Origin: Verrucomicrobiota bacterium
GTDB taxonomy: Bacteria > Verrucomicrobiota > Verrucomicrobiia > Opitutales > UBA2995
DNA: 64,000 nucleotides
NCBI GenBank assembly: GCA_027622555.1
Contig: JAQBYJ010000002.1
Location: 1-64,000, forward strand
Direction: 5' to 3'
Position 1 is the stretch's first letter, and each line of letters begins with the position of its first letter. Positions 27,651-36,768 of this stretch are shown here, piece by piece. The position numbers and the translations under genes were made by a program. The notes under the pieces were generated by a model. It did no database searches. It had not been told where the DNA came from and worked only from the letters and a program-made list of their open reading frames with translations.

Positions 27651-28016
27651 TTAGTATTGTCCGGAATGCAGCAGTACGAGTGTGCAGGCTTCGGTTGCTT
27701 CGATCCCAGCCTTTGAAAATTTTTGCTGAAGTTCCAGGTCCTCGGTTCCGGGATTGAAAATAACGCGTTTCGGCTTCAGGGCGATTATTTCATCCGCAAT
27801 CGGTTCCAAGCGTTCGGGGCGGATATAAAGTGTAACAGTGTCGAGCTCGTCTGAGTAGTCACCTGGATTTTTAAACACAGCATCGCCCAGGATATTTTGT
27901 TCAATCGGATTGATGGGAATGGTCGTGTGGCCGTGTTCTTTTAAAAGTCGCTGGGCCTTGTGGGCGTACCGGTCCGGTTTCGGACTGGCGCCGATGATCA
28001 TGGTGGGTTTGTTCAT
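27651..28016 (-). CDS. CoA-binding domain protein (YccU type)
   Basis: A 121-residue Rossmann-fold protein of the CoA-binding/YccU group. It starts MIIGASPKPDRYAHKAQRLL, a nucleotide-binding GAS loop, followed by GHTTIPINP and the C-terminal VIFNPGTEDLELQQ with GIEATEACTLV. The family is widespread and small; ligand CoA or related nucleotides. No partner gene is adjacent. Confidence 0.88.
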   Translation of the reverse strand: MNKPTMIIGASPKPDRYAHKAQRLLKEHGHTTIPINPIEQNILGDAVFKNPGDYSDELDTVTLYIRPERLEPIADEIIALKPKRVIFNPGTEDLELQQKFSKAGIEATEACTLVLLHSGQY

Positions 28017-28227
28017 GGTTGAAATAAAATAACCATCAGCCGCAAGTTATTCCTGCAACTTATTTGTTTATGGATTTCCTTGTGTTTGAAATGATGTTGG
28101 TTATTTTTCGAGACCTTGTCTCTTCCACATGTATTGGGTTCGGAAAGCTTTCCGCATCACCTATTTAGAACCATAAAAACCTCAGTCTTATGAAATCTAA
28201 AATACTCCAGTTGTTGTTACGTGATCA

Positions 28228-28691
28228 ATGTTGTGGAAAATCGTTAGTTTTCGTTGTTTTTTATGTTTAATGGCACCCCCGTGTGGTCCCAATTGGTCGT
28301 GGGGGTTGGTGACCCCGCTCCAGAAATCGTTGCCCCCGATCAAGACGACGTCACATTTACCTTATCCGATGAAATGGGTAAGGTTGTTTTGCTTCATGTC
28401 TGTACCTTGTGGTGTGTTCCATGCGTACAATCTGCCATAAATGAGGCGACGTTGGTCGCAAGCATTGACTCTGAGATTGGTGCTGAAAACTGGGTGCTTG
28501 TGGATGCCCTTTATCATAATCTCGGATTTGGCCCATCAAGTGTTGTAGATGCAAATTCCTGGCGCGACAATTTTGGAACTCCTGCCAGAACGATTCATTG
28601 CAACGGAGTGTACAGTCCCGGACTCTATGAAACCATTTTTACGGATTATGGAGTGATATCGTTTCCTACTTATTTCGTTATCTCACCTTAA
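28228..28691 (+). pseudogene. Thioredoxin-like/redoxin gene, frameshifted and truncated
   Basis: The mature domain is clear: VGDPAPEIVAPDQDDVTFTL (redoxin start), then VLLHVCTLWCVPCVQ with a WCxxC active site. It lacks a proper N-terminus in its own frame: a TAG stop lies just upstream of the TTG/ATG codons at 28254/28263. A likely signal sequence (MLWKIVSFRCFLCLMAPP) is encoded from 28228 in another frame. One extra C in the C5 tract at 28276-28280 would join them. The protein also stops early after YFVISP, where thioredoxins normally continue about 30 residues. I read it as a decaying secreted thiol-disulfide protein. Confidence 0.65.
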
Positions 28692-28701
28692 TCCAAAAGT
28701 C

Positions 28702-29571
28702 TTATTTTCCAAGTGGAGCAATAAATGAAATGTGTTCTGGAAAATCGGTGTGGTACCGTTTGAGTAAAGTGGGCATGTCATTCTCGACGAAGTAAAATTT
28801 GCCTTTGATTTCAAGTGTCTGACCCGCTTCAAGACCGCCTAGTCGGAAATCGCTGTGCAGGCAGCGGATTACGCCCTGAAATAACTCCTGGTAGGGTTCG
28901 AAGGCCATGGCGAAAATCATCGTCTCATCCGCATTGAAACAGCCGATCAACCCGTTGCTTGGGACATCGGGGTGCAGTGGCCGCGGATTTACATCGGACC
29001 GTGGGACGTTTGGGCCCGCCCAAACTTGTCCTGGTTTGTATCGCGCCTCAATTGCCCAATCCCGGGTCGGCATGCGAGCCAATTTGTTGTCGAGAAATAC
29101 AAAACTCTTTCCTAGATAAGCATACTTGTCATCCGTTTGCCCGGGTCCGGTCCCGGTGAATTCGCCGACACGAACACAGGGTTGGGCCCAGTGAGTTACC
29201 GAGCGTTTGTTGGTTGGATTGTGGGCTATGATTTGGATATCCACCTCGTCGTGCTTGGCGGTTATGGTGTGATCTACAATCACACCGTCATTTACTTCGC
29301 ATCGAAGTTTTATCTGTGTCCCGTCCTCTGATCGCGAAACCAGTTGGGTAGTGTGTCCAACAACCGTATGTTGTCCCCAATGGGTGGTTTGCGAATTGTC
29401 CCGGCAATAGGCTTCAAGATACCAGACGGTGAGTTCATTGCCTGGCAAATGATCTCCATGAATCGTGAGAATGTTCTCCTTCCACTCCAGTGTAAGTTGG
29501 TTGCGTTCAGCGGCTTGTCCAGTGGTTGAGGCTAGGAATGCAAATAGGATCGGGAGAAACGCGTATTTCAT
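28702..29571 (-). CDS. Secreted protein of unknown function
   Basis: About 289 residues from the ATG at 29571, chosen because it starts a Sec signal (FLPILFAFLASTTGQAAE). The mature part looks all-beta with many His, Trp and Cys residues (TVWYLEAYCRDNSQTTHWGQ, AQPCVRVGEFTG). I do not recognise the family with certainty. It is the last gene of the minus-strand run that starts with the MBL hydrolase at 35329, 68 nt after the Nramp-like gene. A role in handling the product of those exported enzymes is possible but not shown. Confidence 0.7.
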   Translation of the reverse strand: MKYAFLPILFAFLASTTGQAAERNQLTLEWKENILTIHGDHLPGNELTVWYLEAYCRDNSQTTHWGQHTVVGHTTQLVSRSEDGTQIKLRCEVNDGVIVDHTITAKHDEVDIQIIAHNPTNKRSVTHWAQPCVRVGEFTGTGPGQTDDKYAYLGKSFVFLDNKLARMPTRDWAIEARYKPGQVWAGPNVPRSDVNPRPLHPDVPSNGLIGCFNADETMIFAMAFEPYQELFQGVIRCLHSDFRLGGLEAGQTLEIKGKFYFVENDMPTLLKRYHTDFPEHISFIAPLGK

Positions 29572-29639
29572 ATTAGCGCCTAAAAAAATGGGTTGTTTGA
29601 AAAGATTCCAATTTCCGTTTTCTTCGAAATGGTGACGGG

Positions 29640-30908
29640 TTATCCAAACCATCGACTCCAGGCCAGGTAACCGAAGAATAGGATTATCGATATCAATACT
29701 ATCGTGGTCGGGATGCGGTCTGTAAATTTCCCCATCCATTTTTTTCGACTGTTGAGGACGAGCAAAACCACCGTCAGCAATGGCAGAAACGCAGCGCCAA
29801 TAACGCCATAAAACTTCTGTACCTCTTTAAATTGATAAAAGAGTCCGATCATAGGAACAAAGGCCATCACATACATGTAACCGCGATAAGGTAGAGATTT
29901 GGTATCAATTAAAACTCCGCCTGCAGGATTACTCCCCGGACCTTTTCGGACTAAAAACAGGCGCCAGAGGTCTGCGAACAAATAAGGTGCCGATTGCCAG
30001 ACCCCTAAAATACTACTGAACACTGCTCCCAATGCTCCCAATAGAAAGGCCCATTGGCCGATTGGACCGAGAGATACTTTTAAGGTGTTGGCAATATCAA
30101 CGATCAGCCTATCTCCACTGCCCGATGTATCCACGGTTGTTCCGATGATGACCATCGCGATACCAAAGACAGCAGTCATCGCGTATCCTGAACCCAGATC
30201 GAGGCGGCATAAGTTGATCTTGTCTTCGCCTTCGCGATTCTCTTCTGCGATCCAATAGCCATAACATAGAATCGTGACGGTGCCTCCGATCCCACCAATT
30301 AACGCCAGCGTCCAGGCGATCCCACCTTCATTCGCATCGGGGATACTGGGGACAAACAATCCACGCAATACATCTCCCCAATCGGGACCTAAAAGAATAG
30401 CGCTTGCGACGACGGTAACGACCATTACGCCGATGCATACTGCCATAATCTTTTCAAAAAGTTTAAACCCGCCCCGCAAGATGAGAATGAGGCCGACGAT
30501 GCCCGAGATGATGCCGAACACCACTTTCCCATGTGAGGCGTTTTCAAACACGGGAAATATCGCGTGTAAAGTGACACCGCAGCCTCCCATCAGATTTGCG
30601 CTAACAAAGAAAGTCCAAAGAATAAAATAGGGCAAAAACAACCAACCGGACCACTTGCCCATATTTTTTGCCATACCTTCCAACAGGGTCGTTCCCGTCA
30701 CCAGTTGCCATCTGGCAAGACCCTCGGTTATAACGTACTTGAAAAATGAACCAACCAGCACCGCCCACAAGACAGCGTAACCCAGTTGGCTGCCCGAAAA
30801 TCCAGCTGAGGTTAAATCCCCGGCACCTACACCTGTCGCAGCTATCAGGATACCAGGACCGATTATGGATAATAATCCTGGTCGTTTAGTTTTTGCCGGA
30901 TCCGTCAT
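29640..30908 (-). CDS. Nramp-family transporter lacking the DPGN metal motif
   Basis: A 422-residue membrane protein with about 11 hydrophobic helices and the Nramp start GPGILIAATGVGAGDLTSAG. In canonical Nramp metal carriers TM1 carries DPGN and TM6 carries MPH; here these positions read GVGAGDL and CYGYWIAEENREGED. So the divalent-metal ligands are not conserved. Substrate may differ from Mn/Fe (another cation, or an organic solute); this is inference. Its ATG overlaps the stop of the beta-lactamase/DUF4185 gene by one base (TAATG), so the two are translationally coupled. Confidence 0.85.
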   Translation of the reverse strand: MTDPAKTKRPGLLSIIGPGILIAATGVGAGDLTSAGFSGSQLGYAVLWAVLVGSFFKYVITEGLARWQLVTGTTLLEGMAKNMGKWSGWLFLPYFILWTFFVSANLMGGCGVTLHAIFPVFENASHGKVVFGIISGIVGLILILRGGFKLFEKIMAVCIGVMVVTVVASAILLGPDWGDVLRGLFVPSIPDANEGGIAWTLALIGGIGGTVTILCYGYWIAEENREGEDKINLCRLDLGSGYAMTAVFGIAMVIIGTTVDTSGSGDRLIVDIANTLKVSLGPIGQWAFLLGALGAVFSSILGVWQSAPYLFADLWRLFLVRKGPGSNPAGGVLIDTKSLPYRGYMYVMAFVPMIGLFYQFKEVQKFYGVIGAAFLPLLTVVLLVLNSRKKWMGKFTDRIPTTIVLISIILFFGYLAWSRWFG

Positions 30909-33049
30909 TACTTAGGGGGTCTCATAAGCAGCTCTGCTTTGCGAATGGAAAAGAAGTCGTCGCCCGAAAAAACGAGCTGCAGGGTTTTGCCATCCGGACT
31001 CATCCATTTGGTTGGGAAGCTGGAGGTTTCACCGGGACCGACGTCCCAATTTTCTGTGAAAAAAACGGTGCGCCAGGGACCCCAGGGTTCAGTGGATTTG
31101 TAAACCCCAAAACCGCCTTGGAATCTTGTTCCTCCCTGGTGACTTGATTGTGGCAATATTTGGCACCAAAGGTAGCGTTGCAATCCAGAATTGTAAGTAA
31201 TGCCCGAGCGGTAGCAGTTGTTGTAGTGAACAAATACAGGTCCTCGTTTGGTTATGTCCGATGTCCAAACGGGTTCATTCAGATAATCCAGATTCCTGAA
31301 GAAGGTGTAAGCCTTGCGATCCGTAATCGATCCCTTGGGGACACGGGCCAATACCTGGCGGTCTGAAGGATCGTAAGCCGAGTCTGAATCCTGCGAATAA
31401 ATGTAGACAAATTCATCACGGGCTCCCTCGTAGTTTTTTCCGAAGTTGAGAAAGGTGGGTGCGCCGAAACTGGTTTCAAATTTCCAGTCTTCCCAGGTCC
31501 AGCTTTTGCCATGATCTTTGGACCAGGCCAGTTGAGAATTTCCTGTGTTGCGTACCCACATGTAAAGCACGCCGTCTATCATTAGCATTCCACTTGCTTT
31601 GGGGCCATTTGCACCTTGGCCTATTTTTTCGGCGGTTTCCGAGCGCAAATTTTCGGCTCTGAAATTTGATTGCGAAGATCCACCCGTAATTCTTGCCAGA
31701 CCCAGGCTGAGTTTCTTTTCAACAATCGGATCGAATCCCCAGCCATCTCCGTAGGCCGTATAAAGTGCATCGTCATCGCCCCAGGTTATCGGCCAATTAT
31801 CACTGCCTTGAGCTTTTCGGGTGATAAGGTCGGGACGAGCCCATGTGATCGTTTCAATTATCCGACTCGGTGGATAGGGAAGGTTGGGCGCTGACTTTAT
31901 TTCTTCCTGATCCGTAATCGCATCCATGAGTGGGTTAAATAACACTTGTCGTAGTATGGAGCTTCCAGCGTCGAATCCTAACGAAGGTTCCAGGGAACTG
32001 CCGTTACGAACCATAATCAGGTTGAGTTTCGGGACTACCAGAACGACCTGGTTTCCCGCTCCGAGTCCACAATATGCCTCTGCGGGTGCTTTTCCTAAAT
32101 GGCCTTCTGAGTTGGTCCACCAACCGATACCTCCATGCATGGCAGTTCCGGCATCGGCCACGGTAGATCGGACTGCTTCCGCGCTGATTAATTGTTTACC
32201 TTCCCAGTTCCCTTCTTTGAGCATCAGGCGCGCCACTCGTGCTGCAGCATTGGCACTGTAGTTGCCACCACCCCAGTTAGCCACGATCGGAAGACCATTA
32301 ACCTCAACGGTTTTTCCATAGCCACAGGACCATTCCTCTTCTGGCACGCCGATGGGGTCCATTACTCGATGTTTAAGCAGGGAGCGAACATCCTGATTTT
32401 CCGTTTGTCTCAGACTCGCGGTTACGGCGTAGCTCAACATGGCAATTCCTGGATTGCTGTAATGGAGGTCTGAGCCCGGATCGAACAATAGGGGTGCAAC
32501 GTCTCGCGATAGAGTGAAGGCATCCTGTTTCGGCGGATTCTCGATCGACCGCCATCTCCAAAAATCTCCCTCCCAACCGGGAAAATCATTCTGGTTGATG
32601 GCACCTCCTGTTTCGTCGCGAATTTTTGCATCCTGAATGCCGGAAGTGTGACTTCCCAAGTGACGAAGCGTAATTCGCGATTTTAAAGGATCCGCTTTCC
32701 ATTCAGGAATCAGATTTGCAACCGGGTCATCCAGATCGACAAGATCATCTGATAGCGCAATGGCCACTGACACCCCGCCGACCAGAGCTTTTGCCATGGA
32801 GGCGGTGTAATGTTTCTTGGTCCTGCTATGTCCTTCGGCGTACCATTCGTGGACAATGGTGTCGTTTCGAATCACCAGGAACGCTTTGGTACCTCTGTTC
32901 TGCAACTCATCACTTAAGGCTTTCAGTTTCTCAGAAGACATCGCCTGTGATTCCGGAGTAGAGATGCTCCACTCAAACCGCGGTGCAAGTCCCCATAATT
33001 GATTTCCAATCAACCATAGAAATACAACGACGATTAGTGGGAGCTTCAT
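30908..33049 (-). CDS. Exported beta-lactamase-fold serine hydrolase fused to a DUF4185-like propeller
   Basis: 713 residues. Signal peptide (1-20). Residues about 30-375 form a class C beta-lactamase/esterase domain: SxxK as SMAK (Ser84), YSN tyrosine motif in LHYSNPG, and HGGIGWW in place of KTG. Residues about 405-713 resemble the DUF4185/glycosidase-like propeller: YTAYGDGWGFDP, DHGKSWTW, KSTEPWGPW and KWMSPDGKTLQLVFSG. The combination suggests esterase action on an acylated glycan bound by the propeller. It is coupled to the Nramp-like gene and lies 17 nt after the arylsulfotransferase-like gene. Confidence 0.88.
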   Translation of the reverse strand: MKLPLIVVVFLWLIGNQLWGLAPRFEWSISTPESQAMSSEKLKALSDELQNRGTKAFLVIRNDTIVHEWYAEGHSRTKKHYTASMAKALVGGVSVAIALSDDLVDLDDPVANLIPEWKADPLKSRITLRHLGSHTSGIQDAKIRDETGGAINQNDFPGWEGDFWRWRSIENPPKQDAFTLSRDVAPLLFDPGSDLHYSNPGIAMLSYAVTASLRQTENQDVRSLLKHRVMDPIGVPEEEWSCGYGKTVEVNGLPIVANWGGGNYSANAAARVARLMLKEGNWEGKQLISAEAVRSTVADAGTAMHGGIGWWTNSEGHLGKAPAEAYCGLGAGNQVVLVVPKLNLIMVRNGSSLEPSLGFDAGSSILRQVLFNPLMDAITDQEEIKSAPNLPYPPSRIIETITWARPDLITRKAQGSDNWPITWGDDDALYTAYGDGWGFDPIVEKKLSLGLARITGGSSQSNFRAENLRSETAEKIGQGANGPKASGMLMIDGVLYMWVRNTGNSQLAWSKDHGKSWTWEDWKFETSFGAPTFLNFGKNYEGARDEFVYIYSQDSDSAYDPSDRQVLARVPKGSITDRKAYTFFRNLDYLNEPVWTSDITKRGPVFVHYNNCYRSGITYNSGLQRYLWCQILPQSSHQGGTRFQGGFGVYKSTEPWGPWRTVFFTENWDVGPGETSSFPTKWMSPDGKTLQLVFSGDDFFSIRKAELLMRPPK

Positions 33050-33066
33050 GTCAGATACTTCGCAGT

Positions 33067-34404
33067 CTAGGGTGCTTGCATCAGCCTACTCACGCCGGGG
33101 TAGTCCAGCCGATAGCGAACCACACGAAATACACTGTGAGGACCTTCTGGTCCTACTGGTGGCAGTTCGATAGGATTGTGGTATTCCCAAACTGTTTTTC
33201 CTTCTGGAGTGACTTCAAAAAAGATGCCTTCCGCACCTGAACATATCAGGGTGTTGCCATTGGGTAAGCGCTCGGCTCCAGAGATGAAGCTGGAATAAAA
33301 ATCATTTGGATTGGTGGCGGTGTACGACCAGTTCGCTATCTTGGGTTCAAAGGCTTCACCTTTTTTGATCTGGTAACTCCCGTTGCGCTCAATCGGTGTT
33401 TTAATTTCGTCGACTGAGGAATAATTGATTCCAGACTGCCCTTTCAGGTTATTGAAAATAGTAATGTTCCCCGCGCCAGGTTCCCCGGCATGAACCCATC
33501 GAGCGTCGTGTTGTTGAAAGAGTGTTTGGTCTTCAGGCCCCCCTGCGCGGTAATTGGCCGGGTTGCCCCAACGGTAAAGAATATCACCACCTTTGCCCGC
33601 AAGGCCGCCTGTATGACCACGTGCTTCTTCTGTTGTCGTGCTGTGGTCGATAACGAGAATTTCGTCGAAGCTTCGCGCGCTGATCACTATTTGATCCAAG
33701 ACCGGATTGTAATTTATTCCATTGGAATGCATCCAATCGGTCCGCGGTCGACCATTCAGATTTGCATCTATCAGTTCAGGATGTGCGGCCACGTGGCCGT
33801 AGTTTGCTTTACTGGGATCGACGTCTTGCACCAAGTGATCCCAGGCACTCCAGCGCCAGACAACTTCACCGGTTGTTTGCCCGGTGCGTTTTACTTCAAC
33901 TACGGTGTCGGGAAATATACCTGCATCTCCAACGCCTTCCGGATTTCGACCCGCCGCAATTGCATTTTCTTTGGAAATTCGTTCCCAGGCGAGGATAAGT
34001 ACATTTCCATTGGGAAGCGGTTCGATGTCGTGGTGCTGATGATGCTCATTATTCGAGTAGACGTAGTCCCAAAGTTGTTTCCCATCCCAGTCAAACAACT
34101 CGACACGACCACCGCTCGGTCCTCGCTCCCCGAACACTTCGTTGCCGCGAACCTTGGCGCAGCGAAGTAAGTTTCCGTTGGGAAGAAGATACACTGAATT
34201 GGAAGGCCAGTTTTTGCTCACCCATTTGTGAACGACTTCTCCCTTCATATTCAGGAGAACGGTGTCGGTCGACCGAAGTGGGGTATAAAGCGTATAGCCT
34301 TGGAAAGCACCTGGTTCGTTTTTGATGAGACCGCGCGCTGATACCTGAGAAGTGAATATTCCTAGCAAGGAGGAAATGAAGATGTATTTAATAAAAGAAT
34401 GCAT
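33067..34404 (-). CDS. Arylsulfotransferase-like (ASST-type) secreted beta-propeller
   Basis: A 445-residue exported protein (Sec signal to about residue 24) of the aryl-sulfate sulfotransferase/arylsulfotransferase family. Propeller blades carry GYTLYTPLRSTDTVLLNMKG, SVYLLPNGNLLR, HHDIEPLPNGNVLIL and ERLPNGNTLICSGAEG. His residues in HQHHDIE, HSNGINYN and QHDARW fit the family's conserved pocket. Bacterial ASST enzymes transfer sulfate between phenols without PAPS, but many PVC members have unknown substrates. It lies 25 nt downstream of an MBL-fold gene and 17 nt upstream of the beta-lactamase/DUF4185 gene. Confidence 0.85.
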   Translation of the reverse strand: MHSFIKYIFISSLLGIFTSQVSARGLIKNEPGAFQGYTLYTPLRSTDTVLLNMKGEVVHKWVSKNWPSNSVYLLPNGNLLRCAKVRGNEVFGERGPSGGRVELFDWDGKQLWDYVYSNNEHHQHHDIEPLPNGNVLILAWERISKENAIAAGRNPEGVGDAGIFPDTVVEVKRTGQTTGEVVWRWSAWDHLVQDVDPSKANYGHVAAHPELIDANLNGRPRTDWMHSNGINYNPVLDQIVISARSFDEILVIDHSTTTEEARGHTGGLAGKGGDILYRWGNPANYRAGGPEDQTLFQQHDARWVHAGEPGAGNITIFNNLKGQSGINYSSVDEIKTPIERNGSYQIKKGEAFEPKIANWSYTATNPNDFYSSFISGAERLPNGNTLICSGAEGIFFEVTPEGKTVWEYHNPIELPPVGPEGPHSVFRVVRYRLDYPGVSRLMQAP

Positions 34405-34429
34405 TGGTTTTGACGTAGCGTAAGATTCT

Positions 34430-35329
34430 TTATCGTTTGCTGAGCTCTTCGTAAATGGTGGTCATGAAGGTCTTGGTCGAAGCCCATCCCTGATCGGCTG
34501 CCCAGCGGTCGTTGAACTCCATTGCTGGATTTCTTGCCAGGGCTTCTTCGAGTTTATCTCCTTTATCGACGCTTTGTTGAATGCGACTGGCAATGGTTGT
34601 GAGCATCTTGCGCCATTTGATGATGTCTTCTCTGGTGGAGGGAACTCCATGTCCTGGGATGATGACCGTGTCGTCGTTGGCTAGCTCAATGAGGTAGGCG
34701 AGAGTATCCAGAGTCCCCTGGAAAGTGCCTCCGTGATTCAGGTCCATGACCGGGTAGGTTGTCGTGCGAAACACATCTCCAGCATGAATAACGTTTGAGC
34801 CGGTAAAATGGACAATGCTGTCCCCATCGGTGTGGGCTGCAGGCATTTTAATCACCCGAATGGTTTCGCCGTTGTAATGAAAGGTTAGGGTGCTGTCGTA
34901 AGTAATATCAGGCAGGGCCGAGTCCGGAGCACCCCTTCCCAGTTCCCCAGTTTGCCTGTTTACCGTACGGCTTTTAAGGCGATCATGCACGAGATCGTGG
35001 GCTACGATTCTAACTCCCATTTTAGCCAGATTCTCGTTACCGCCCGTGTGGTCACCATGCAGGTGGGTATTTATGACAAATTCAATCGGTTTGCTGGAAA
35101 TGGCTCCAATCGCTTTCACGATTTTATCCGTCAAAGTGGCAAATTGGTCATCAACCATCAAGATCCCGTCTTCCCCCGCCGATACGCCGATATTTCCTCC
35201 CTGACCTTCCAGCATATAGACACTTCCGGCTATGTGGGTGGTTTTGATCGTTACATCACCGCCTCCGGGTTGGGCGGATAGTGACAGGATGGAGATCAAG
35301 AGTAAGGCTGCTGAGAAGATGGGTTTCAT
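34430..35329 (-). CDS. Secreted MBL-fold metallo-hydrolase
   Basis: About 299 residues from the ATG at 35329, which opens a Sec signal (FSAALLLISILSLSAQ); the longer frame upstream has none. The zinc motif is INTHLHGDHTGGN (HxHxDH), with the later metal His in AAHTDGDSIVHF and the C-terminal IIPGHG. It matches the subclass B/quinoprotein-relay-type secreted MBL proteins. It is the first gene of a minus-strand operon (MBL, ASST-like, beta-lactamase/DUF4185, Nramp-like, unknown). It is divergent from the SGNH gene at 35445 with a 115-nt spacer. Confidence 0.9.
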   Translation of the reverse strand: MKPIFSAALLLISILSLSAQPGGGDVTIKTTHIAGSVYMLEGQGGNIGVSAGEDGILMVDDQFATLTDKIVKAIGAISSKPIEFVINTHLHGDHTGGNENLAKMGVRIVAHDLVHDRLKSRTVNRQTGELGRGAPDSALPDITYDSTLTFHYNGETIRVIKMPAAHTDGDSIVHFTGSNVIHAGDVFRTTTYPVMDLNHGGTFQGTLDTLAYLIELANDDTVIIPGHGVPSTREDIIKWRKMLTTIASRIQQSVDKGDKLEEALARNPAMEFNDRWAADQGWASTKTFMTTIYEELSKR

Positions 35330-35444
35330 AAATTGCTTGGAATAGTTCACCCGACTATCTTTAGGGAAGAATGGGACGGCAATCTTGAAATATTTGAACA
35401 AGTTTAGCGTGGTAAGTCGCTCAACGTCTGTCAATTTAACCACT

Positions 35445-36182
35445 ATGAGATTAATGACACTTCTACTATTGTTGTCCGGAATCGGAGCCTTCGCAGAAAC
35501 AGCGGAAGAAGCTTGGACGAGTCTGCTTGGTGAGAGTTCTATAGGTCGACCGGCCTATGCCTTTGTAGAAAACAATGCTGACCTTCTGAATGTATTTATC
35601 TACGGCGATTCCATTTCTATCGCCTATACGGAAACGGTTCGCAATGAGCTGAAGACTGAGGCCAATGTTTACCGGCTGCATGTGAATGGTGGCGATTCCT
35701 CTTCGGTTATTCAGAAAGTCGACACGCTGCGCAAGACGATGGGCGAACATTGGAAATTCGGTTGGGACGTCATCCATATTAATGTTGGATTGCATGACCT
35801 TAAATATGTTGTGGGAGGCAAGCTTGATAAAGTGAAGGGCGAGCAGGTTTCAACGATGGCTGAATATGAAACGAACCTACGCGACATCATTAGATATTTC
35901 ATGCGCATTGCTCCGAATGCGAAACTGATATTTGCCACGACCACTCCCGTTCCTAAAGGCGAACCCGGCCGCAATGTCATCGATGGCATGCGCTACAACC
36001 GGGTAGCACTAAAAGTGCTTGAAGACTTTCCTGAAATTGCCGTGAACGACTTATATAATTTTACCTTGCCCCATCAATCTGAGTGGTGGACCAAGCCAGG
36101 TAATGTTCATTACGTGGAAGTCGGTTACACGGCCCAGGGACAGGAAGTAGCGAGGTATGTGCGTGAGGCGTTGGGGAAGTAG
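35445..36182 (+). CDS. Secreted SGNH hydrolase
   Basis: About 245 residues from the ATG at 35445, where a Sec signal begins (LLLLLSGIGAFA). Block I is FIYGDSISIAY with the nucleophilic Ser. Block III is HINVGLHDLKY with the oxyanion Asn. Block V is KPGNVHYVEVGY; the usual Asp two before the His is Asn here, a change seen in some members that may rely on a dyad. Likely a periplasmic carbohydrate or lipid esterase. Divergent from the MBL-led operon. Confidence 0.85.
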   Translation: MRLMTLLLLLSGIGAFAETAEEAWTSLLGESSIGRPAYAFVENNADLLNVFIYGDSISIAYTETVRNELKTEANVYRLHVNGGDSSSVIQKVDTLRKTMGEHWKFGWDVIHINVGLHDLKYVVGGKLDKVKGEQVSTMAEYETNLRDIIRYFMRIAPNAKLIFATTTPVPKGEPGRNVIDGMRYNRVALKVLEDFPEIAVNDLYNFTLPHQSEWWTKPGNVHYVEVGYTAQGQEVARYVREALGK

Positions 36183-36460
36183 AGGGAAGTCGAGGTAGGT
36201 GTCAGGTGTCGGTGTTCTGGATCAGAGGCGCTTTATGCCTGAGCCTTATACGCATTTATTTCAATGGTCACTTTCCAGCGCCGGACACTATGATTCTGTT
36301 ATTCATGATTCTGTCTTTTTTCTTAACAGAATAATGGGTACAGAATCATGTTGGTTTTGAAACCTTTGTGGGAGATCTCGATTGGATTATTTCTGAAGTA
36401 AGGGAATCGGGAACCCGACGTCCTCTATTCCGTCCATGACTACCAACCGCCAACCGTTTT

Positions 36461-36531
36461 GTAGGAGAGGAGCTTGCTCCCGATTCGTATATCAAAGGAG
36501 TTTCATTATCGGGAGCAAGCTCCTCTCCTAC
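36461..36531. repeat. REP-like palindrome (GAGCTTGCTCCCGA type)
   Basis: The second full copy of the 71-nt palindrome seen at 21971-22041, again GTAGGAGAGGAGCTTGCTCC at the left and GGAGCAAGCTCCTCTCCTAC at the right. It lies in a 586-nt gene-free spacer (36183-36768) that is mostly repeat: also CATGATTCTG words near 36290-36350 and the next palindrome. Confidence 0.87.
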
Positions 36532-36577
36532 AGTTAGGTCATGTACCCACTGAAATTACGAAGGTTGTGTATAAGGC

Positions 36578-36725
36578 TGGGGCTTTATGCCCCGATCGCT
36601 TTTAGGTAGATCATTCTGCCAGAGGACATGAAATAAAAAAGTGGTTTCTATGTGTAGTCACGGATATCGATCAGGATAGAAAATTTGCTGCGCCTTCGAG
36701 GATCGGGGCATAAAGCCCCTCCTAC
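36578..36725. repeat. REP-like inverted pair (GGGGCTTTATGCCCCGATC type)
   Basis: Left arm GGGGCTTTATGCCCCGATC near 36579 and right arm GATCGGGGCATAAAGCCCC near 36701, followed by TCCTAC. Each arm is itself palindromic (GGGGC..GCCCC). The TCCTAC end matches the ends of the other REP-like elements, so this is a second sequence class with the same outer signature. Confidence 0.8.
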
Positions 36726-36768
36726 AGCCAAAATTTGTAGAGGAGGAAGCGTATGAGGAAGATGGTTC

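Noticed and set aside
29640-30908. Naming the Nramp-like gene mntH
   Set aside because: The manganese-binding motifs are absent, so the symbol would imply an unsupported function.
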